This document shows positions 48,738 to 60,002 of a stretch of 64,000 bases of DNA, piece after piece (positions within the stretch are counted from its first letter, which is position 1; every line of letters begins with the position of its first letter). The notes under the pieces are model-generated. The model worked only from the letters and a program-made list of their open reading frames with translations, made no database searches and was not told where the DNA came from. The stretch spans positions 372,001 to 436,000 of the forward strand of contig JAIQDT010001100.1 of NCBI GenBank assembly GCA_021521415.1, written 5' to 3'. The position numbers were made by a program, and so were the translations under genes. This DNA comes from Bidens hawaiensis. Lineage: Eukaryota > Streptophyta > Magnoliopsida > Asterales > Asteraceae.

Positions 48738-49950
48738 TGATGGTTAGGTAAAAGTTAGTTAGTTTTAGATATTAATTAGTTAATTTTAGTTTAATAATCG
48801 AATGAACATTGGTACTTCAAGCGTTGTTATGTGTTTTCAGGACATTGGAAGCTTTGGAGCTTAACGAGGATATTTACGGGCTTGGAATGAAGATCGAGAA
48901 GTGAGAGATTGGACGTGAACGCATCACGAGGCATTCAAGAAGATTAAATAAAAAATCTGAAGTTTTACATTTTCGCGATACGCGAAGATGCAAAGAAGGG
49001 CACCTTCGCGATACGCGAAGTTGCAGAAATCAGGCCGCGACTATTTTGTCCTTCGCGATACGCAAAGAAGCATGCCTATCATCTTCGCGATACACAAAGA
49101 TTCTTAAGTCGGCCAAAAATTTAGGTTTGCCTTATATAAACCCCTTAACCTCCCTATTCAGATTTTTACGACTTCTAGAGGCAGAAAAGGTGTTCTAGGA
49201 CGACTTTTAGCCAACCCGAAGCTTCCGGTTCCATCATTGATCGTATGTTCATCAAGATAAGTGCTTTAACCATTATGTCGATGTCTGGCTAGTCGTGTGT
49301 GTTTGTTCTAGGCTAAGGTTTTGTGTGAAATACTGTTATGATCAGATTCTTATGCTTAATGATTATAGCTTGATTGCTTTTATATGAATTTGTCTTGCTT
49401 AATTAGTTATTTGGTTGATTAAAGTTTGTGTTTGAGATTATTGATTTGTGTAACGTTTGTTTGGTTGTTCATCAACATTTAGGGTATAAGCTCTTGTGTC
49501 ATTGAACTAAAATCATCAAACCTTATCATTGAGTTAGTTGTCCTAGACATAGATTTGACAATTGTGGAGTCCGGGTTCATTTGTGTCAACAATTCAGTTA
49601 GGGTATCGTTTGTCATCATAAATCAAACCATAGGACTAGCAATTATTATAACATCAAAGACGAGAGAATCTGTGATTAACGTATGGAACACATAACCTGA
49701 ACCTAGAATGAATACTTTTAATTAATATTGTTTACAAATCGTTTTAAGTAATCATTAGTTTTAATTAAATCTTTTTCTAAAAACCGCTTGACATCGTCTG
49801 TCCGCTTAGATTAAATAATTAGTTATAAATTAAATAAAATTGCACTTTCCTTGAGTCCCTGTGGAGACGACCTTACTTACCCGTACTAGTTATAGGTATT
49901 TTTAAGTCTTTAATTAATTGTTTTTGAGTAGACCGCGACAACCTACGTCC
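48738..49950 (+). mobile_element. El5 3' LTR
   Basis: Starts TGATGGTTAGG, ends CCTACGTCC. The palindromes lie at 48968-48990, 49003-49020 and about 49050, followed by TATATAAACCCC near 49132. Confidence 0.88.
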
Positions 49951-50291
49951 AAATCGCAACGGATGAGTAAGTTAAAAATCATTGTCTATGTGACTGTGAC
50001 GTGACATTTTAACTAGCATATGCTAGTTAAACCACGACACACAACCTAAGGTGCTGCTTTAATCACAAAATCCCCATTTATCCACATAAGAACATTCAAA
50101 TTGCATTATTTATAAGTTTTTATATCTTTAAAATATATGGAATACATGGCAAATACTCACTCTATCTCATTCTTTACACTATTCCTTATCTATAAATTAT
50201 ATCTATAATATATATAAACGAAACCTTTAAAAGCTCTCTTGTTGCTCCCTAAATTCTTTCGAGCCACCAGATTGTTTTATTTGTAAATGGA
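49951..50291. other. Spacer without recognised features
   Basis: A/T-rich. Includes a short palindrome GCATATGC within AACTAGCATATGCTAGTT near 50014. No gene seen. Confidence 0.5.
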
Positions 50292-50296
50292 GGTTT

Positions 50297-51465
50297 TGAT
50301 GCTAGACTGTCGCTATCTAGTCAAAAACAATTAAATCAGTGTCCTAATCACCTTAAGCTAGTCAAGGTAAGTAGGGTGTCGAACCATGAGGAGTATGTGG
50401 TCAGTGTGAGTGAAATTGATTCCTAACCTTATGAAGTGAACTATATCAAAGTGCTGATCACACTAGCAAACGATTTGAGTTTTATAATAAACGAACAATT
50501 AATCAAGTATTCAATCAATCAAACAAAGCAAATCACACCCGGGAATTCAAGTAAGCAAACTAACAGCAAACTCATGCACATAACATATAAACTATCCTGC
50601 GTCAACTACAGACTGACTAACCGGTTAAACCTTAGGCATCCATGCTCGCTAACACACGACACTGGTTATCAAACGGTCCCTGCCAGTGTGACTCAACTAA
50701 GGGCAAACGTATGCTTTCTCATAATTAACAGGTCAAAACAATCCTATATGAAATCATCATAGCAACTGGCACACTAATCATTATGATAGAAATAAACCTA
50801 AACTGACGTTGTGCACAATATACTAGACATCAATACTCATAGATTAACATCAAGATAATTACAATCAATCGTTCTAGTACATGAGAAAATAACTGAAAGA
50901 TTACAAACTATACATCCCGGGTATGACTCGAAGGGTCTAGCCGCGTCTCGGCATCTCTCGGTCTTCGATTATGACGATTTGGATCATATCTATGGACTCT
51001 AGATGAATGGAAATGATGATCGGCTGCTATTCTCCTTGGAAACTGCTCTGGAAACTCGATAATGGCGTCTAGGGTCGTCAAAAACGAGACATAAATGAAA
51101 AACCCTAACTTTCACGATTCTGGGGACCATCGCGCTCCTGTCCTGGTCCATCGCGCTACGCGATGGACCAGAAGTCAACGCCTGGTCAGATATTAAAGGG
51201 CATCGCGTAGCGCGATGCCCCACCTTCTACACTCATCATGCTACGCGATGAGTCCCTTCACTCAGCCGGTCCAAAAAAAATGCCTCGATTCGCGTGCTAG
51301 ACATCCCGGGTCTTCATTACGTGCTCGTACAGGTCCAAATTAAGCGCGTTAAGTACCTGTGACCTGAAATACAATAATCACGTACGAAGTACCAAAGTTC
51401 CTAAACTAAACGAATAAAACGACTAAGTTAACATACTAATATATATACAAATAAACCGAACATCA
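50297..51465 (-). mobile_element. Solo LTR, Athila/Tat type, 1169 bp
   Basis: Forward-strand ends are TGATGCTAGAC (50297) and CGAACATCA (51465), flanked by the 5-bp duplication GGTTT (50292-50296 and 51466-51470). The terminal TGATG...CATCA pattern and general content resemble the LTRs of X and El5. Palindromes are at 51144-51170, 51198-51220 and 51231-51253. No PBS or internal region. The open frame at about 50436-50762 has no recognisable protein. Confidence 0.85.
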
Positions 51466-51470
51466 GGTTT

Positions 51471-51919
51471 CTAATGCATTTGACCCGAATTCATGGGTAT
51501 GAGTCTCACCAAACCCAGATAGCTCTTATACGGGTTATAACATCTCATTAAATTAAAACTTAATCTTACCAAATATATGATATGAAATCCTACAAAATAG
51601 GGATATACTAAAAATTAATATTTGATTTGTTTAAATAAAGATAATATTTATAATTAAGAAACTTTTATAGTAAAAAAAATAAGCGGGTTATAGGTCACCA
51701 AACTCAGATAGCTTTTTAAACGGGTTATAACATATCATTTATTTGTGAAACCCTTTTATCATCAAACCCTAAGCATATTATTAACTTTTTTACAATAAAG
51801 AAAATTAAAATCCAACAAATAAATATTAAAAAATAAAAAATGTAAAACAACTCCCGTAAGACAGGGGATAAAACCTAGTGGTTTATATATATGGATTGAA
51901 TAGTGTTTTTTAATATTTA
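51471..51919. repeat. Spacer with a ~190-bp duplication
   Basis: CACCAAACCCAGATAGCTC...CGGGTTATAACAT near 51508 recurs as CACCAAACTCAGATAGCTT...CGGGTTATAACAT near 51697. No gene seen. Confidence 0.6.
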
Positions 51920-54900
51920 TGTCACACCCCGACTAGCACAATGCGGAAGCGTAAAACGGGAATGTAACAGACACCTCTGATATCAATACATTGTTTATAA
52001 AGAAACATTACAAACTAATTTACAATATATTACATTTCTTTGTTCTATCATTGTTTAACAGTCTAAGCGATACAAACAAAACTAGTTCGTTAACTATACA
52101 TTCTTACTAATAATGCCCTTGCTTCTATTCACATAGCATCAACCACACACTTCAGGCAAGTAACAGATCACCCAATCATTCCGATTTAGGTACACCTGAA
52201 AAGCAGTTTAAAACGGGTCAACTACTAGAGTTGGTGAGTTTCACGAGTTTCAAGAAAACAGTAATGAGTGTTCACAAGTCAACACTTGTAATTATGAAAT
52301 AAGTATGTATGTATGTAAATGATGTATGTGATGTAATTATGCTAAGCTACAGTGAAGTCTGGACTGTTCATACTGCGTGCCTCCATTTCCCACGCTCAAT
52401 CAACCACTGTGGCTCCCCTTCCGCCCACAACATGTACCGGTAGCTATGTCTAACACTACATAGCCTGTATGTTATAAATATGGTCATGTGCAAACGGCGC
52501 TATGTGACACGGCAACCAGGCCGATTCCGTTCGGGTTTGTCAAACCAATAGTACTATTCACAAGCCACCGGCTCGAAGTTAATCACTGTGATTGTGGGGA
52601 CTTTCGTGTGTTAGCACTTAGATAATTCACATCATCACATGTTTCAGATAAGTATATAGATATAAGCAAACATGCTTTTCACCCCAAAAGTTCGTAAAAC
52701 AGTTTAAAAGTGGGGTCATGAAACTCACGGTTTTGTAGATATTCCGTACTGTATCAACTCGTGGTTTGTTCAGTCCGCTATCAGTAGTTCCTATAATTAA
52801 TATTATAATAATATTAATATTTTAATATTATTATAATCTCAATACTAAACTGGGCTGTATAACTAATCTGGATGTAGCTGGAACGCCCAGAAAGTGGCAA
52901 TAGGCTTAGGTTGTGATGTTGTTCAATGTCTAATACTTAAAACTGAACTTGGCTCAGATTCCCGTTTTCCCAGCTGGACCAAGTTGTTCGTTTACGCGTT
53001 CAGAAAACAGTTATGGGAAAATAAGCTTGGGTAAATGTATTGGTTAATAAAATGATTAAGTTATAAAGAAAGATCACATACTGGGGTCCCGGATTAGCCA
53101 CGGGGCCCGTTTCCGCTTATTCAGTTTGATTTGAGAAGAAACGCGCACAATCCACCCGGATTGTCCAGGTTTCTCATAGAAAAGTTCATTTTCACTTAAC
53201 TAGTCCAAAAATATGATTTTTGATCACTCTTGGTGCTTTGATATTCCCGCAGATTCACTGGTCGCGAACTTGCCGGTTTTTATAAAAACCGAATTTGTTT
53301 AATATTCAGATTAGCATAATTAATTAATCGTTAATAATTAAATTATGAAAATTTATCCACTTATCAATTAAAATATGTAGATTTTTATAAAAATATTTCT
53401 GAAATTTATTTACTGATTTATTAATTTATAAAAATTCATTTTATCAGCTATATTTCGTCTGAAAATCGTCCGTTTACCCCAAACAATTTCCAAAAATTCA
53501 CCAAAAAATCCTGAATACTCAAATCATGTCCCAAAACAACCTGTATCAATTCCAGAATGTAAAAAGCTCATGCGATATTCTTTTCAGCCCAAATTCTGTT
53601 GTAAGAATTCACGCGAACGTAAATAAACAAAACACCTTTAAACTTCTCCAAATGATCCCAAAATTCATATGTGACCAAAATACATTAAATCTGAGTTCCC
53701 AGAAAAATTTCATAATTTTTGAAGTATTTTAGCTATTTTTCCCAAATAAACGTCCAAATTCGGTAATAAATACGCCAAATATTCTCGGATGGTCGAAAAA
53801 TTACCAAATTTAAACAGGGACTCATTGACATGGTCCCTGATATCCCTGAAAAATTTCAAGTCCTAAAAATATGCACATCACAACCTTAACCTAAATAGCC
53901 CGTAAGCGAGTGTTTCGGCATTACCTCAGCGGGTTTGGCTCGTTTCCGACCTTTTAATCAAGTTTCAGGTTCTTGTGCTTCTACGAAAGCTAGGTACAAG
54001 TCCTATATCACAAACCAAGCAATATTTCATCAACATAACAGCCCTTAAGTTAGGGTTTCGGCTAGTGCACAAAAACGAACTTTTGAACCGTAAAAACGTC
54101 GTTTCAACCCTTTAATCCGTGTTTATGGCCAAAAAAATTATCAAAACAGGTTCCTTAACATGTGTATGATCAAAACATGTTTATGGACCATTTTTATGAT
54201 TTTTACACGGTTAGGAATGATTTTTAGTAACCAAGACATGTTTTTATGGTATTAAACAAGTTCAAACAAGTAAAAAAGCTACTTATTTAAGCTCTTACCT
54301 TAGGGTTTTGGAAGTTTTCTGGCTGAAACAGAAGGGGTGTCCAGAGTTTTCCAAGAAATGATGTTAAAATGGCTTGAACCTAGTTTAAATGTGAAAGAAT
54401 AAACAGGGGGGGCTGCTGATTGCGATCGGACCATCATGGGCCCACCTTGGGCCCATTTTGGCCCAAGTTTCTGATTTCTCAAGCCCAAATACGAAAAGCC
54501 CGGTCCAAATTTAGTTCGGGTTTGGTTTTTGGTGCAAAAAACTTATCGGGTGCGTTAAAAACGCGAAAACGAGTGTTTTTCGGCTAGTTTTGTGTAAAAT
54601 TATAAAAACATACTATATGTTTGTAAAAATCAAAAATATTTTCACGGATCGCTTAAAACATTTCAAATAAGTGTTTGGTAAGTCTTTTTCGGCTTTACGA
54701 ATGATACAATGCTTGGTTTGTAACTATCTTTCGCGTTTAATTCTATGGCGGGTGGTTAAACGAGCATGTTTTCGTTTAACTTGTTTGCTATCAAACTAAG
54801 ACCATATTTCTAATATTTTAGTTTGTATAGATCGTATATCACTTATAAATGCCCCCCCGAGATATCTGGGTCATAACCCGACCCGTTCGGTTAATCGTTC

Positions 54901-54980
54901 GCTTGTTACGCAAAAGGCGTTTATTTGCTTAATCAGTAAATACGTACTGAGGTGTACCTTGTTTTGGCTCAAATGTAACA
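51920..54980 (-). mobile_element. D 3' LTR, 3061 bp
   Basis: In element orientation TGTTACATTTGAGCC (54980) to GGGGTGTGACA (51920). It contains a perfect AT palindrome with 16-bp arms at 52802-52837. No supported gene; the short frames at 53526 and 62923 are the same non-coding stretch in the two LTRs. Confidence 0.92.
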
Positions 54981-55015
54981 TTCTCCCCCCGTTAGAAAAT
55001 TTCGTCCCCGAAATT
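54981..55015 (-). promoter_or_regulatory. D polypurine tract and stem-loop
   Basis: On the reverse strand: AATTTCG-GGGA-CGAAATT (54998-55015), then TTCTAACGGGGGGAGAA directly before the LTR start TGTTACA. E4 has the same layout. Confidence 0.8.
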
Positions 55016-55018
55016 CGA

Positions 55019-56244
55019 TTATTCAACTTTTTCTTTGTTTGGAAACAGGTGCGGGTATTTCTTTTTGAATTCAGATTTCCGCTCCCACGTGAATTCGGGT
55101 CCCCTTTGTGAATTCCACCGAACTTTTACTAGAGAGATTTTGTTGTGTCTTAATTGTTTTATTTTTCCCTCTAATATTTCCACCGGTTCTTCAACGAAAT
55201 TCAGTTTTTCGTTTATGTTTAAGTCTTTTAATGGCACGATTTCGGTTTCATTAGTAAGACACTTTTTCAGGTTCGAAACATGAAAGACATCGTGAATAGA
55301 ACTCAACTCCACAGGAAGTTTCAGTCTGTAAGCTACCGGACCTATCTTAGAAATGACTTCATATGGCCCAATGTATCGCGGGGCTAGTTTACCGATTTTT
55401 CCGAATCGAATGACACCTTTCCACGGGGATACTTTCAGAAAAACTTTGTCGCCTATTTCAAAGGATAACGACTTTCTACGAACATCAGCGTAGCTTTTCT
55501 GTCGATCTCGGGCGATTTTCAATTTGCTTGTGATTTTACGGATTTTGTCGGTGGTTTCTTGAATCAAGTCAGATCGTGTAATTTGGGTATCTCCAACCTC
55601 AGTCCAACACAAGGGTGATCTACATTTCCGTCCGTACAGCGCTTCATACGGTGCCGCTTGAATGCTACTGTGATAGCTGTTATTGTATGAGAATTCAACT
55701 AGTGGAAGATGTTGATCCCAATTTCCACCAAAGTCTAGTACACAAGCGCGAAGCAGATCTTCTAAGGTTTAAATGGTTCGTTCAGATTGACCGACAGTTT
55801 GGGGGTGGTAGGCGGTACTTAGGTCAATTCGGGTTCCCAAAGCTTCTTGTACGGCTTGCCAAAAACGAGAGGTGAAATGGCTATCGCGATCAGAAATAAT
55901 TGAAACGGGTACGCCGTGTCGGGATACGATTTCATTGATGTAGATGTGAGCAAGTTTTTCGGTTATATAAGTGGTTCGGATTGGAGGAAGTGTGCGGATT
56001 TGGTTAGTCGGTCAACTATCACCCATATTGCATCGTTTCCTCGGGAAGTTTTTGGGAGATGTGTTACAAAATCCATGGTAATCTGTTCCCATTTCCATTG
56101 TGGTATTTCCGGTTGGTGCAACATTCCCGAAGGTTTTTGATATTCAGCCTTAACTCTCGCACACGTTAAACATTTACTGACGTACGTGGCTATATCCTTC
56201 TTCATACCGGGCCACCAATAATACTCCTTCAAGTCCTTGTACAT
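55019..56244 (-). pseudogene. D integrase with chromodomain
   Basis: Integrase inserts the cDNA; the chromodomain targets chromatin. The frame from 56244 reads [18 protein letters not shown] and CARVKAE (the C-C half of the zinc domain), then TMDFVTHLP (first Asp). It suffers a one-base loss near 55985. In the shifted frame IISDRDSHF (second Asp) and GQSERTI (Glu) complete the D-D-E triad, followed by TAA at 55769-55771. 55612-55019 carries the C-terminal domain ([21 protein letters not shown]) and a chromodomain-like end ([20 protein letters not shown]). The His-His half of the zinc domain, expected just upstream of YYWW, is missing: the sequence jumps from NLRDLIM to the DKMYKDL region. Inactive. 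Confidence 0.9.
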
Positions 56245-56245
56245 C

Positions 56246-58009
56246 TTATCTGACCATGATCAGGTCACGCAGATTACTGAAAGTGAGAATCCAAACTCGG
56301 TTTTTGTAGTATAGAATTTCGTCAGTTCTTTCTTCAAAGTTTTGTTCGGTTCCATGCAAGTTTTCATTTTCCAAGTGATCTTCTTTCAGAGCTTCGTTTT
56401 GAGCAATACGAATTTGCTTGGTGAGGCTGGTTTGAACGATCATTCCAAGTGCTCGGACCCGTAGTGGTTTGATCCTGTCTTTTCTGCTCAAAGCATCTGC
56501 TACTATATTAGCCTTGCCCGGATGGTATCGAATCTCACAGTCGTAATCATTCAACAATTCTACCCATCTCCTCTGCCTCATATTTAGTTCTTTCTGGTCG
56601 AAAATATGCTGTAGGCTTTTGTGGTCGGTGTATACTGTGCACTTGGTGCGATACAAATAGTGCCTCCAGATCTTGAGTGCAAAAATAACCGCGCCTAGTT
56701 CCAAATCATGGGTGGTATAATTCTTCTCGTGCACCTTTAATTGTCGAGAAGCATATGCTATGACTTTGTTTCTTTGCATAAGTACGCACCCTAAACCTTT
56801 CCGGGACGCATCACAATAAACTACCAGATCATCAGTTCCTTCTGGAAGACTCAGTATCGGGGCTTGGCATAGTTTCTGTTTCAGCAATTGAAAAGCCGCT
56901 TCTTATTCTTCTCCCCACACGTAAGCGCGATCTTTTTGAGTCAAAAGAGTTAAAGGTTGGGCTATGCTGGAAAAGTTAGCAATAAAACGCCGATAATACC
57001 CAGCTAAACCCAAAAATTGGCGGATCTCTTTCGGTGACTTTGGGGCTTGCCAATTTTTTATGGCTTCAATCTTACTCGGGTCTACATGGATACCGTGTCG
57101 ATTAACAACGTGACCTAGAAATTGTACTTCTTGTAGCCAAAATTCACATTTTGATAGCTTGGCATACAACCTTTCCTGCTTCAACAGCTCCAAGATAGTT
57201 CGCAATTGCTGCTCGTGTTCCTCCTTGGTTTTCGAATATATCAAAATGTCATCAATAAACACGATAACGAATTTGTCGAGGTATGGTTTACAAACTCGGT
57301 TCATAAGGTCCATGAAAACTGCGGGAGCATTAGTCAGTCCGAACGGCATAACTAAGAATTCGTAGTGGCCATAACGAGTTCGGAACGCCGTTTTACACAC
57401 GTCTTCTTCTTGGATTTTAACTTGATGGTAACCGGATCGAAGGTCAATTTTCGAGAAGTAGTTTGCCCCTTGGAGTTGGTCAAACAAGTCATCTATTCGT
57501 GGAAGAGGGTATCGGTTCTTGATGGTAACTTTGTTTAATTCCCGGTAATAGATGCACATTCTAAAACTTCCATCTTTCTTCTTTACGAATAATACCGGTG
57601 CTCCTCAAGGAGAATAACTGGGACGAATGAAACCCTTATCTAACAATTCCTGCAACTGATTGGATAATTCTTGCATTTCAGAAGGTGCCAACCGGTAAGG
57701 TGCCTTAGCAATAGGGGCTGATCCTGGGATTAAGTCAATACGAAATTCAACCTGTCGGTTCGGTGATAATCCAGGTAAATCTTCAGGAAAGACATCGGGG
57801 TATTCACGTACAACGGGAATTTCTTCTATGTGTTTCTCATCAGGGTTCTTTATAGTCACGTTTGCCAAAAATGCCATACAACCTTGGCGTAAACATTTCA
57901 ATACTTTGAGATGAGACACGAGAGGTAACATCGAACCAGACTTCTCTCCCTGTACTACAATCACCTCACCATTCGAAAAAGGAATTTTAACTGTCTTGTC
58001 GTTACACAC
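56246..58009 (-). pseudogene. D reverse transcriptase and RNase H
   Basis: RT starts in 58009-57605 (EFRIDLIPGSAPIAKAPYRL). It is cut by TGA at 57605-57607 where Trp is expected, continues through [18 protein letters not shown] and the catalytic FIDDILIYS (about 57255), and ends with [13 protein letters not shown] second stop, TAA at 56903-56905, stands where Gln is usual. RNase H follows, 56887-56246 ([50 protein letters not shown]). Apart from the stops the protein is well conserved, fitting a recent insertion. Lineage: chromovirus, Tekay/Del-like by the chromodomain and overall wording. Confidence 0.93.
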
Positions 58010-58033
58010 AATCTCTGACTTATTCTTGGTTAA

Positions 58034-58380
58034 CTAGTCCATGCCGACAATAACATCAAAACTTCCTAACTCTACTGGGAGTAGGTCAATAAGGAATGGG
58101 TGGTCATTAAGAATAATGGAACAGTTTTGGATTATTTGGTTGACAGTTATAGAGTTACTGTTAGCGAGCTCTATAGTATAGGGATTTGTTAGTTCACTAA
58201 CTGGCATGTTACCCAAGGATACAAAACTAGTGGAAACAAAGCTTCTATCGGCACCAGTATCAAATAACACAGAAGCATATTGATCAGAAACAGTAAATGT
58301 ACCTGTTACTACGTTCGGGTCTTGTCGTGCTTCTCCTGACCCAATAACAAACGCGCGTCCCCGAGACGCACCGAAGTCGA
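58034..58380 (-). pseudogene. D aspartic protease
   Basis: The reverse frame reads AFVIGSGEARQDP, then VLFDTGADRSFVS with the active-site D-T-G-A, and ends FDVIVGMD followed by TAG at 58034-58036 where Trp is usual. The catalytic motif is intact; the stop disconnects it from RT. Confidence 0.88.
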
Positions 58381-59657
58381 TGCTTGGTTTCGACCGGTGA
58401 TTACTCCTCGATTCAACTTGGGGCAGTCCCTTCTAAAATGTTCCGTGCTCCCACATTCAAAACAAGCACGGCGATTCACTACAGTTGAGTTTTGCTGAGC
58501 TGGTTGTTGACGAATTGGTTGTGGTCTCGGTAGTTGGGGACGACGGGGTTGGGTTGTCTGGGCTGGTCGGCTCACAATCTCTACACCTGCTCTGCAATTA
58601 GGGGCATAATGCCAGTTCGACCACATTTTTGGCATACAGGTAATCTGCACTCTCCCACATGATGGTAATTACATTTGTCACACTTTGGCAAGGGTCCCTT
58701 ATACCTGTCTTGCTTCGTATCGGAACCAGTTATAGCATAATTTCTGATTGTCGGACGTGCACGTTTGCTTGATTGTCCTCCTTGTGCTCTCGTCCCATAG
58801 TCAGTTCGTTTCATACCTGATGATTCCCCGACCATTCTCAACACTCCGCTTCTTACCAAGTCGAAAGTTACGATGCCGGCCTGAGTCACGACATTCTTGA
58901 ACGAAGTGTGACCCACAGAGTTCACCAAACTCCTCACTCCCGGGGCTAAACCCCAAATATAATGTTCAACTCGTTTATTTTCAGGAGTTACTAACCATGG
59001 TACTAAGCGGGCCAATTCATTGAAGCGGTTCGTGTATCCCAAATGATCCGCTCCTCTCATCTCCAAACTCCAGAGTTCGTGTTCTAATCTTTGAATTTCG
59101 TTCCTTGGGCAGAAATGTTCCAGCATCAGTGTTTTGAGTTCAGCCCATGTCATGCGATTCACCGTATCTTGACCTTTTATCTGTACCGTAGTGTTCCACC
59201 ACATTAATGCGTGATCAGTGAAAGTAGAAGCAACATACTTGACAATGTTTTCGGGTGGACAATTGCTAATATTGAGAACAGATTCAGTCTTTTCGATCCA
59301 TTTGATTAACCCGTTTGGCCATTCAGTGCCCTTGAAATCAATCGGTTTACAGGCCATGAAGTTTTTGATCGAATATTCCCTTCGAGGGGGATTAGGGTTG
59401 TTATTGTCATTGCTTGGGTTCGGTGGGGGATTATTTGCATTGGTAGGGGTATTTGCATTATGTGGGGGATTGTTATTTGCAACTGTTTCATTGTTGGTTG
59501 GGGGAGCATTATTGTTTTGTTGTTGGTTTGTTTGCATATTTGCGTTTACGCCGGCAGTTACTTGTGTTACAATAAGCGGGATTACTGCCTGCATTTTCCT
59601 AGCAATCATCTCGACTATTTCTGCCTCAGTCATAGGGTTTGCTTTCTTTGGGGCCAT
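58309..59657 (-). pseudogene. gag: D gag with two frame changes
   Basis: The start is ATG 59657 (MAPKKANPMTEAEIVEMIA). An Asn/Pro-rich linker is followed by the capsid domain (DFKGTEWPNGLIKWIEKTE, HALMWWNTTV, WAELKTLMLEHFCPRNE, FNELARLVPWLV), about 59370-58900. Nucleocapsid part: CDKCNYHHVGEC, then CQKCGRTG, where a one-base loss near 58615 shifts the frame. In the new frame CFECGSTEHFRRDC (CX2CX4HX4C) is intact, until a second one-base loss near 58381 separates gag from protease. The domain order is typical for chromovirus gag. The N-terminal 340 residues are uninterrupted. Confidence 0.92.
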
Positions 59658-60002
59658 TCTATAATGATAAACAAATATAAGCCAATTAGTACTAATTCCA
59701 GTCTACGGCACTGTGTAATAATAATCACAATAAATGTTGTACAGGTAAACCAAATAACATACTGACATTTCACAAATTGTTCTGTACATTGATAATAAAA
59801 GGTACATAGACTTAGCCTGATAAAGGCCAGTGCTTGCATGTATATATCAAAATCTGTCACTAAGTAACTATTAGACTTAACCCTATAAGGGTCAGTGCTT
59901 GTAATAATGTACAAAGTTGTGCCCCATATTAACATAACATATTACTATATACATACATGGGGTATCAAAAGATCATGTACACATAGTTGTAATATTCCGC
60001 AT

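Larger units (their letters stand above)
44262..49950 (+). mobile_element. El5: pol-less Athila/Tat-type element with two LTRs
   Basis: The LTRs are 44262-45426 (1165 bp) and 48738-49950 (1213 bp). They differ at roughly 2% of positions by eye plus one 47-bp indel. PBS at 45430; PPT at 48731-48737. The flanks AAACC (44257-44261) and AAATC (49951-49955) are an imperfect target duplication. The outermost bases are eroded (TTATGG for TGATGG; GTCC for GTCA). The internal region of 3.3 kb has one gag-like ORF and no enzymes. Confidence 0.85.

Noticed and set aside
53526..53732. 68-codon frame repeated at 62923
   Set aside because: Lies at the same place in both D LTRs; no start context or similarity, and duplication is due to the LTRs.
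59218..59664. Forward 148-codon hydrophobic frame
   Set aside because: Antisense of D gag's Asn/Thr/Pro-rich region; hydrophobicity is a mirror effect.
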